A program made the position numbers and the translations under genes. Below the pieces are notes generated by a model. It saw nothing but the letters and a program-made list of their open reading frames with translations. It did no database searches and was not told where the DNA came from. 64,000 bases of DNA from Bryum argenteum (Eukaryota; Streptophyta; Bryopsida; Bryales; Bryaceae), in assembly GCA_037043015.1 (NCBI GenBank), contig CM073323.1, positions 3,596,001 through 3,660,000 of the forward strand, written 5' to 3'. Below, piece after piece: positions 55,433 through 64,000 of this stretch (positions are counted from its first letter, which is position 1; every line of letters begins with the position of its first letter).

Positions 55433-58162
55433 TAGGAACCCGGACACAATATGAAGTACCGGTGGCATCCTGTTCGGGAAATCACCATGTAAGGAAACAA
55501 TTCAACATAGGAGAGCCTTAGCCAGGACTAAGAGGTACTGGTCAATGAATGTGCGTTTACGCTAACCAGCTTGATTGGGACCTATGCTTATACTACCTTC
55601 GTGATTTTGGCACCTATTGAATTCTCAATTGGATGTGTTTGTATCGGTCATGGTCTTGGGTGTTCGGTACTTGAAAGTAGCTCATTGAAGTTTGCAAACT
55701 GTTATTTACTTTGTCCTGCACTTTCTTATAATGCGACTTGGTTTTGGTTCGATTGTCGATTCAGAAGATTGAGGAGGCGTTCGTGAAATCTTACTGCTCG
55801 AGCCTATACTATTCCCTATCTTTGGGTTCTTTTACATTTTTTATTTTCTTTTGCCTTCAATTGTTACTTGAAGGGAGATCTTGTCTTGCATGCAGTGTGT
55901 TTACTGTTGAACGAGGTTTGAGGCAGCATTTAAGTTCAGCAGCACCGCACCGCAGTTCATACAGGCAGTTCTGTTCCGTTGTAGTCGAACATTAAAATGT
56001 CCACCGGTGGGTTGCTCCACAAAAATCTCAGTAATGAGGGAGATGGCACAAAAATCTCAGTAGTGAGGAAGATGGAAGCACTCAAAGTACTAAAGATCAA
56101 AGATGATTTATCTCTTCGCCATTTACATCGCATGTCATTTTTTAAGAAGTACTTGGAGTTGGAGATACTAGTGGTCCAAGTAATTTAGTCACCTCAACAA
56201 CTGGTCACCACAACAACTAGTACACTCATACTGTGAGGTTCCTCAAATCACAATTCTGTTAGTGTTTGTTATTGTTTATCATTCTTGTACAAGTGCTTGG
56301 CTTACGACTTCTTAAGATCATGTTAGTCTAGTACTATGACACTTGAGGACATTGAGTATTCGTATTTTCATTGTCCCACATGTTAATGATACTATGTTCC
56401 CATTGTATTGTGAGAACAGTGATTTGTTTATTTTTTTTATTTTTTAATATGTTCGCATGCAATGGCTCAAATAGAAGTTCCTCTCCTACACATGTTGAGA
56501 CAGTTTTCATTTCAGTAACTCTTCCGCAAATCACCTAAAAGCATGGCATATCACTCCGCACCCAAAAGTATTGATGTAACATTCATGAGAGCCTCTAGCT
56601 ATGGAGAAATGCTGAAGAATGTGAAATCCATAGCTGGTGAACACACACCTACTGCAACTGCCTCTTCCTTATCAGTACATCTAAGACGAAGACCTGTCCA
56701 CAACCTCCGTTGATTATCCCTGGAATACAACCTACCACATTAAAGAGAAGACACTCCCTACATATACCTGCCTCTGCCGCTCGTGAACAGGCTTCCGAAT
56801 GAGCAGGGCAAGCTCCAAAGTTAGTGGTCGACATAGATAACTGCTAGCGAGAGAATTTCAAAAGCAACAATCAATCGAGAAACTGATTCAGTTCCTCGGT
56901 AGCGATGCCTTGAAAATCAATATAAGAGAGACTCACGAGGCTGTACGTAGGAATGCGAAAAGTGGAAACAAATGCTAGACAATGAGAGTACTTGTAGCAG
57001 TAGGACTACCCTTGAACCTCGTGGGATACTCATGTATACCTCGTGCGTGTGATATATATCGTTTTAGAACACTTAGTCCTTCTTCAAATTTCCAGCTCTA
57101 ATGTAAGCATGTATGCCATATACTCCCAACATCTTACATTGACATGCTAAATTAACTACACAAACCAAAACTTCATTTGGAACTCAACTCCAACAATCTT
57201 GTCAAAAACAAACATCAATTAGAGAAATGAAATGGCCCATTGAAATTTCGTTTATCATCCACAACGACTCAATTTGAAATCGTAAGCCTTGAAGGGTTGA
57301 GGGGGTCTTTTAACTAATTTCTATCAATTCTTATCCCCCAAAGGTTGAATATGTTGTTTTGAAAAACCAATGCTACTTTTGAAAGCTTTTGAGAGTCGAA
57401 CTCTACATTCCAAAAAACATGAAAAGAAGAGTGATTACAAGTTTGAAGGGTCATGGGTCGCAATGCCATTCATACAACTACATTTGAATTCCTATTTCAT
57501 CTATACATTCATTCAAATATAGAAAGAGCAAGATTTGTGTCTAAGATTTGTGTCAAAGGGCAATCTACCCTCCAAAACGTTTATGTATCTATATCCAATA
57601 ATATGCCTATGTTACACAAGTTTCCACGACTAGAATATAGAGACACTCACAAAAAAAAGTAAATCTCAAATGGCAATTCGAACCAATTTGAAATGGCATA
57701 TGATCATGTGATTAAATATCACAGGTTATCTTGGCCCTTTACTTTAGAGTGAAGGATAAAAACACGGCTAACATACCAAGTGTGCTCACCCAATCACGAA
57801 TTAATAACCACACATCGGAATGGTAACATTTTTGAACCATTGACGACCGTAATGATAAATCTCAGGAAAACAAAATATGGGTTCAGGGCAGGCTTTGGTT
57901 TATACTGGATTTATTCAGTGATAGGAATCCGTGGATGTTGTGCTTCACATGAGTTCATTAACTCTCAACATATGAACATCAGCTTGTGAGGTTTAGATGC
58001 AGCGCATGGATTGTGCAATAACAATTGCAAGTTTTACAAAATATAATCAGATTAATTTCATATTCTGGATTTCATGTCCAGTTTTTAGTTTGAATACAAA
58101 ATGTTTGCTCTGTATATGAGCAATGTCCTATTCACTAGCAATGGAAACTCAAAGTTTGATCT
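55433..58162. other. OST4 3-prime region and intergenic DNA
   Basis: No gene recognised over 2.7 kb. Open frames are short, and some (56649-56834 minus, 57453-57662 plus) have no domain. The last part will include the 3-prime UTR of the minus-strand gene ending at 58163. Confidence 0.5.
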
Positions 58163-59131
58163 CTAAAACTGTTCACTCTCCTCACTCCATACTTGTTGGG
58201 TGTCCATGACAACACCTCCTGTTGAATCACCACCGAGATCACCACCATTGCCTTCATTCATATTTTCATCCATCTCCAGAAATTCTTGCAAAAAAGTGTC
58301 AAACTCTTCTTGTGTAATTTCTTCATTAGAGAGCTCTTGAATTGGCTCTAGAGGCATTCCTTCCTCTAGTTGTTGAATGAAGGACATGGGGTCTTCACTC
58401 TCATTCCATGGTGTTGTGTGTAGATTGAAGTTCTCATCTACATAACATGCATGAACTTCATTTAAGAGCTCTACTTGCTCTCCACACTCTAATTCATTCT
58501 TTATCACTTGAGCAAAGTCCAAGTCTTGGTGGGTGAAGACACTCTCATCACATGGAATTGGTGCATTAACATGGTTCCAATTTTGTTGCATGGGTTCTTG
58601 AGCTCCATTGGGGAGCTCTACTTGCTCTCCACACTCTAATTCATTCTCTAGTTGTTGAGCAAAGTCCATGTCTTGGTGGCTCAAAAAACTCTCATCACAT
58701 GAAGTGTTGCAAGATGGAGTTGGAGCCGTTTTGCCCTTTCTTCGGGAGGTGTTCTCCAACCACACTTGATTGTCTTGCATGAGCAAGCGGGTTTGGAATT
58801 GGCGGCTACAAGCCATGCATTTGAAGCGCGGTTGCAAGGGGTGGTTGTTGTTGTAATACTTGAATGTGGCGTTGTTTGCCACATTACAATGGGGGCATTG
58901 TTTGTACAAGCCTTGCAACTCTAGGGGATCCTCATTGCGTTTTTTGAGGTAGGTCTTGCCTTTGGAGCGGCCACATGAGCTCCATGAAAAGAGTTTGTTG
59001 CAATTGCAACACTTGAAGCGTGGTTGGTCCTTCTTGTTGTTGTTGAAGTACTTGAAGGTGTGAAGAGAGGACACATACCCACAAAAGTAGCATTGTCTTA
59101 GCAATGTCATATCCACCTCCATGTCACCCAT
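58163..59131 (-). CDS. Protein with two Dof-like zinc fingers and an acidic repeat tail
   Basis: An intronless frame of 322 residues. Two C-x2-C-x22/23-C-x2-C fingers lie at residues 14-44 and 79-108. The second, QCPHC with KYYNNNHPLQPRFKCMACSR, closely resembles the Dof finger (YYNN, QPR, CxxC), while the first, CYFC with KYFNNNKKDQPRFKC, is a more distant copy. The RRYWTKGG tail of true Dof domains is missing, and spacing is one or two longer than the canonical 21. The acidic C-terminal half has two repeats beginning CDES, each with DFAQ and NELECGEQVEL, and could be an activation region. A nuclear DNA-binding role is likely by analogy. I do not recognise the exact family. Confidence 0.78.
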   Translation of the reverse strand: MGDMEVDMTLLRQCYFCGYVSSLHTFKYFNNNKKDQPRFKCCNCNKLFSWSSCGRSKGKTYLKKRNEDPLELQGLYKQCPHCNVANNATFKYYNNNHPLQPRFKCMACSRQFQTRLLMQDNQVWLENTSRRKGKTAPTPSCNTSCDESFLSHQDMDFAQQLENELECGEQVELPNGAQEPMQQNWNHVNAPIPCDESVFTHQDLDFAQVIKNELECGEQVELLNEVHACYVDENFNLHTTPWNESEDPMSFIQQLEEGMPLEPIQELSNEEITQEEFDTFLQEFLEMDENMNEGNGGDLGGDSTGGVVMDTQQVWSEESEQF

Positions 59132-59273
59132 AGTCGCTTGTTATCCAGAGAGTGAAGCAAATAATCGGTCGCAAATAGGCACAGAAGGGCCAGAGGATGT
59201 GAGAGAGGAGGAGAGCGGAGGTTGAGGGAAGGAGGGCGAGTTGTAATGAAATTGTAAGTGGCCTGAGGTATTT

Positions 59274-59281
59274 CTTATATA
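59274..59281 (-). promoter_or_regulatory. TATA box of the Dof-like gene
   Basis: On the minus strand GTATATAAGAAA lies 143 bases before the ATG at 59131, at a suitable distance for a TATA element with a leader of about 110 bases. Inference from sequence and position. Confidence 0.5.
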
Positions 59282-59837
59282 CTCTGAAATTGAAGGGGGA
59301 CACGTACACTTGAGTGCAGCTTAGTAGCTCCGGAGCACCGCAGGTGCACTGGTTAACGTTTCTGAGCACTCACGTTGGTGATGATGCCCAGAGCTACCCC
59401 CGTGAGGCGAGAGGTCGAAACTCCTCGGATGCGGGCTCTATATTTGATTAATCCTCGCAGTGTGGTCTTAACGAAGTCCGGTTCTACCCTTTCTAACACC
59501 GCGAGATCGAACTCCGTTAGAAGCGAATTTAGTAGATGCTGTACAATCTGTCGGACGCATAATCGATATGAAAGAGTTCCTGCAGTGATACAACTTTTCT
59601 AATATGAAAATTTCTATGCGCTTTCGATGAAATTCTGGATGCATGCACATGATGTCGATGAACATTTCGGAAACATGGAAGCCAGCAGTCTTTCAGAATC
59701 TGTGTTTATCAAATGGGGATTATCTCTATGGCTAATATGAATGGAGCAGCCACTTTTCATTATCCTTCTCGCAGGTTTTGGATCGAGCTTTTCATTATCC
59801 TTCTCGCAGGTTTTGGATCGAGCCCAGGCATCAGGTG
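59282..59837. other. Intergenic DNA
   Basis: Upstream of the Dof-like gene. A direct duplication of about 30 bp (TTTTCATTATCCTTCTCGCA followed by GGTTTTGGATCGAGC) is visible at 59754-59823. No gene is supported. Confidence 0.5.
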
Positions 59838-60940
59838 CTATGCCGGTTTCGGTTTATATTGTTCTGTACATGATTGATGAGAAACCTGACCAGAAAGCTT
59901 TTTTCTTCTAGAGTATACTTTTGGTGCTGTATATGGCAGATCATTCTCTAAATAGTCGCTGAACTGAAGCATTGCATTAGCCCGTGCAAGGACGTTGGAC
60001 GCACCTGCTGCTGGCTTTCTGAAGCTTTCCACAACCTTTCTCACTTGACTCAGCTCCGGTTCACGTCGAGGTCTATACCGACACACAAGACCACTTCCCA
60101 TCAATATCGTCTTGAGTGCATATGATGAATGTGTAGCGTTTGCACACGTTCCTTTTTTGGTGCCGTATGCTCTGCCAATGCGAGTATAGAGCTGGTCGTC
60201 CTTCGCCAACTTGTACAAAGCGTCCGTTACGAGTGCCGGATTGCACCAGCGGAGCATGTCTGGGTGTATGATCTCGTTAGTTTCGGAGCAGAGAATGTAC
60301 AAGCCATTTACCAATGGCTGCTGAGCAGGTTCGCAAGTTCGATCTAGCGACGGCTTTTCATCTCTCCGCTTGCCTGGACTCCTGGCAGCTTTTGGAACGC
60401 ACAGAATTGGCCATTGCAACGTTGTCACGCTTTGGGGGTTGGATTCGAAGGATACTTCCGGAACCCCCTCAAAAGATTGCAGTGTTTTCTCTCTTTGGTG
60501 GTTGGAATCCGTGGATACCTCTGGATCCTCGTTGAAAGATTGCAACGTTTGGGATTGGGCTCTATGGATTCATCCTGAACCCAGTCGAGAGTTTGCAGTG
60601 TTTTCTCTCTTTGGTGGTTGGATTCCATTTACACCTCCGGAACCTCGTCCAAAGATTGCAGTGTTTTCAGTTTCTGGGGGTTGGATTCTATGGATACCTT
60701 CGGAACCCCGTCAAGACATCGCAGCGTTTCCACTCTTTGGGAGTTGAATTTTATGAATACCTTCACCGTAGCTGATGGCTTCACCGGCTCTCGATTCTCG
60801 ATACACCGAGCTGTCTCTTTTGTTGCTGTTTCCGCCAGTTTCTGTTGTGCACGTGTAATGAGCTCCTGCAACTTTGGCTCCATCTGACCTCGTAATTCCA
60901 TCCCTTTCTTCGTCACTCTGTCAAGAAGCCATAGCTCCAC
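59838..60940 (-). pseudogene. Unrecognised gene with an internal 21-residue repeat, probably broken
   Basis: On the minus strand the frame at 60940-60629 includes a basic-acidic helical stretch (RGQMEPKLQELITRAQQKLA) and then 21-residue units of the type LQSLDEVPEVSIESNPQ. It meets an in-frame TAA and a frame change, then continues from 60545 with two more units. A unique C-terminal region of about 190 residues (LVNGLYILCSETNEIIHPDM and on) ends at 59838. One repeat unit is 53 instead of 63 bp, which by itself explains the frame change. I recognise no domain. An intron removing the faulty units is possible. Confidence 0.45.
60413..60768 (-). repeat. Coding minisatellite, 63-bp unit, six copies
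   Basis: Units start at 60413, 60476, 60539, 60592, 60655 and 60718, marked by ATTGCA(A/G)(C/T)GTTT. Spacing is 63 bp except for one of 53 bp. Sixty-three bases is 21 codons, in register with the minus-strand frame. Confidence 0.85.
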
Positions 60941-63657
60941 AGTATTTGGTTGGTTGAATATATTGAATTGACCGTTTCACAATTGCCTGAAGAGATCCTC
61001 ATTGGCATAGAGCATTAAAATTCTCTTGAAGGTCAATTGATCAATCCATTCTATCTTTGCGTGTTGTGCTCAAATAGAAAATGCAGGCTATTTGTGCACG
61101 AGAGAGTACCTGACAAGCCTGTATGAGTCTCGGAAAAAAGCCTCGAAGTAACCTATCAAGTACGATTCACAAGTAAGATATCTCATACCGCATCTCATTG
61201 AAGGTGAGGTTGCAATCTCTTATTGGTCAGTTTACCATCGGTAAAGAGTTGATTTGCCACTATTCCCCACCACTCCACCGTTCTCTCACGTCCCAGTCCG
61301 TGAATTGATGATCTGCTGAACCGATTTTCCACTATTCTTTTGCCCTGCAAACAAGCAGATCGGAAACCAGACTAACTCAGCTCAAGGTATTCTAGTATAC
61401 TTCTAACTACATGAGATATTCTCTAGTCGAAGTCGATACAGCCAGGGTCGAGAAAACGGGATACGAGAAATACCCGAGAGCCGCGGAGGACATCAATCGG
61501 GATGCGAAATCCATTAATTTTGACCACAAGCTGCGACAGCACTGATCAAGAGAGCAGCCTCTTCACGAGAGTCACCACCGTCACTGCTCTCTCGCCGCAC
61601 GCAGTCGTCACAATTGCCTGCACAATGGCATCGTATCAGCAATCATATCAAGCTGCATGATGCATGTGGGTACACGGTGGGATTCGAACCACAGTTTTGT
61701 GTGGTGATAGCTTCATCAAAATACTCCAAAATAGGCCGTCGGGGGCAGGCAAGCGTTATACAATAGCTCTGGGCTATCGAGTATGCCTCCCTCACTGCTT
61801 CTTCTCTCACTTCCTGCAAAACCCCAACCATTTGGCAGCTTACAAACATGGTCATGTTCTTAGAGATTTGGAGCTTGAAAGTTGCCATAGTGCGAGATGG
61901 TTCGAGGTAAGCATGTTAATCATTGTTACGTGTGAAATAGGTTAGTGGCTGGGTCTGCTAGAGGGTGTATAGTGGAGATCCTCACTTCCTTGTGATGGGG
62001 TTTGCTTCTTGTAACGTCGATCCGTTTGTAGTAAAGCGAACATCGAGATGGTTGACCATCTCTACCTGAACGACCAGTCTCCTGACAGTAAGCCTCAAAG
62101 CTTCACGGACAGCCATAATGAATCACTCGTCGAACATTTGACTTATCAATGCCCATTCCAAGGACGTTGGTAGCCACCACAATCTGCACTTCTTCGCTTG
62201 AAAATACCCTGCCACAAACCAGCAAACCAGCTAGTAGAGTCTATTCAGCACTTAGAGGTCATTCCAGATCATTTATTTACTCCTTCATATTCCCTTTTCC
62301 ATTCCTCACCTCCCATAAGTACTCCTCGAGGACGACCTGCATTACCATTTAATATCATTCGGTAGCTTAGGGTTTAGGGTTTAAGAACTTCAGTCTCGCA
62401 TTAACGGTTCAGGCATATCTGTTCACATTGTGATACCACAAACATATCCAAGTACATACTGCAGCACAGGTCATTACATTTTAATATTGACATTTGAGAG
62501 GTATCCGTTCACAACGACGCCCACCTGAGTTCGGCAGTGGCAGCAGCTTCCTCTTGGACCTAAATCCATAAATCAGAAGCCCAAACCCACACCTGCACAG
62601 TAGGAAGGTGGTAGCATATTCAGGTATCTCCAACTCATCCTCACAAGACGAGCAAAAGACTGTAGAGAGAGCCATCTTCCAAATACCCGCGTTCTCGCTC
62701 CGACTGATGCAGTGAAGACAACAACGTGCAACCAACGAAGTATTTGACGTTCAACCTCAATTGACAGTGCAACTTGTGATTAAAAGGCACGATAATCCTC
62801 CAGCAGCACAGCTCGCTCCTTCTCATGGTTTGGATTTGTTTTCGCTGCTGCATCTCGACATTCCTGTGAAATACCCCATGTCAATCTAACATTACAATTG
62901 CTCAACATTCGAAGGCTGTCAATCGCATTGCATTTCATGCTAAGGATTGAAGGAATCTGAACAAACTGCACCTGCTCGTGCATGATGCCGATATCGGCAA
63001 TCTAGTTGGCCACTTTCTCCCAACCCCACTGCCTTCTTTCACCCTGAGAAGCCCTATGAATGGAGTTGTGGCCTCGGTTTCCTCCACTCTGGCCGAAAAA
63101 TCCATCCTCTGCAAATCAATCAAAGCGAATCACTTGTAAACCTTCAAAGGATAAATTAGTTGAGGACGTGAGCCGCGGTTCGCATCCGCGTCGCCATCTT
63201 CGCTGATGGTGCATGCCCTCCATCCAAGTTCGATCCGTTTCGTTTCCTGACCACTCTCTTGATGAATCCCAGAGTCTCATCACCGACACCAAAAATCGAT
63301 CGGGCCCCGCAAATCAAGACAGAGGTGTTCGATATCCACACTGTCGGCCGATCTTCTGAAACCCCGACGTTTTGAATGAGCCCCATAAACCCACACCTCT
63401 TTATTATCACACTCTAAGGGAGTCTGCTCAAGAATGGCTCACATTGCAGAATGGGAAATGTGTATTGAAATATACAATGTCATTACATTTTGTGCATTGG
63501 AAAAGTAAGTAAGAGGATAGTCCAAGTAATTCATCATGTGTGTATACTACAATAATGTGTTTATGAATTTCTTAGGTGGACTTACATGTGTTTTTGAAAT
63601 GGTTGTGTAAATTGACACCCTGTAATGTTTGGAATAATTGCATGATGATGTTGGAGT
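60941..63657. other. Region without recognised genes
   Basis: Several short frames lie on the minus strand (for example 62780-62983, ending ERAVLLEDYRAF after an apparent TTTCACAG acceptor at about 62863, and 63156-63410). Their arrangement suggests a multi-exon minus-strand gene that I cannot name or join. A T-arm-like sequence near 61680 was rejected as a tRNA. Confidence 0.35.
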
Positions 63658-64000
63658 TTAACCCCTAAACGTCCTTGGGGTAATTTTAGCCAAAAACTCA
63701 TTTTCAAAAAAAGTGATATAGACGAAATTAAAGATAAACTATTCAGATCTCAACCGTACAAACTTGTAATGGACTTGTAGTAGATCATGTGGACCAAAAC
63801 TTGACTCATGGGACCTCATAGATTGCGAGATCATAACATATTAGTGCGCAAAACAGGCTACAAAATACCATCATTTCCACTTTGAAGTGAAAATACTACC
63901 AACATGAAATTTGCAATAAAAAAATCAGCAACTAAAAATTTGTTCATCTTCATGTCGAAGACACTCTTGTACCAAGAAATTTCTTGAAAAAAAAATCTTG
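63658..64000 (+). mobile_element. TTAA-element family A, left part, runs off the window
   Basis: It begins TTAACCCCTAAACGTCC and follows the element at 6115 closely, with GATCTCAACCGTACAAACTT, GATCATGTGGACCAAAA and GAGATCATAACATATTAGTG blocks. It is cut by the window edge. Confidence 0.7.

Noticed and set aside
61666-61745. tRNA-like T-arm on the minus strand (GGTTCGAATCCCACC)
   Set aside because: The rest does not fold: the acceptor stem does not pair, no anticodon stem is found and the T stem has a mismatch. It may be an old tRNA-derived relic.
1-64000. CRISPR arrays, rRNA genes, LTR retroelements or virus-derived genes
   Set aside because: No regularly spaced repeats, rRNA sequence, long terminal direct repeats or reverse-transcriptase/capsid motifs were seen. 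An absence judged by eye is not proof.

Overview
This window looks like nuclear DNA from a streptophyte plant, most likely a seedless land plant of bryophyte grade. The species cannot be fixed from the sequence alone. The evidence is a chloroplast-type class I fructose-bisphosphate aldolase, two plastid co-chaperonin CPN20 genes, two SPIRAL1-like microtubule genes, an OST4 gene, a Dof-like zinc-finger gene and a plant tRNA-Val(CAC). Genes have GT-AG introns of roughly 130-450 bp and GC-rich exons set in AT-rich intergenic DNA.

Layout. FBA lies at 2.8-4.3 kb. It is followed by intergenic DNA holding a complete 982-bp TTAA-ended element and a strong foldback. SPIRAL1-like copy 1 is at 9.4-10.3 kb. 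From 11.5 to 15.1 kb there are nested MITEs and an ankyrin/PGG pseudogene broken by two of them. From 16.6 to 21.1 kb there are two copies of an 830-bp repeat, one split by a mariner/Tc1 element with 580-bp inverted ends. A divergent PGK-family gene (22.0-24.9 kb) and a LanC-like gene (27.9-29.9 kb) follow, with an inverted pair of repeats between them. A Tc1 element with clean TA duplications sits at 31.0-32.6 kb, tRNA-Val at 33.8 kb and SPIRAL1-like copy 2 (inverted) at 34.6-35.2 kb. Next come repeats, a third decayed Tc1 element, a kinase-ACT gene (40.9-43.4 kb, minus strand), a secreted alditol-oxidase-like flavoenzyme (46.4-48.1 kb) and a 1.45-kb inverted duplication carrying divergent intronless CPN20 genes (49.1-52.5 kb). 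OST4 (55.3 kb) follows a 300-bp tandem duplication. A double Dof-like gene (58.2-59.1 kb) and a broken coding minisatellite (59.8-60.9 kb) precede the last repeat.

The commonest non-genic signal is a set of short non-autonomous elements whose ends read TTAA-CCC(C/T)TAA. At least seven length classes share these ends, and the best copies begin and end exactly at TTAA, as expected of piggyBac-type insertion. Two Tc1 insertions lie inside such elements with TA duplications, and related repeat copies supply approximate empty-site sequences, so the order of insertion can be read.

The genes have no operon-like link. Several serve chloroplast metabolism or protein folding (FBA, CPN20). The PGK-like protein has lost residues central to PGK catalysis and has no obvious transit peptide in the model given. 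Exon junctions were chosen by splice consensus, reading phase and remembered family alignments; no search was run.
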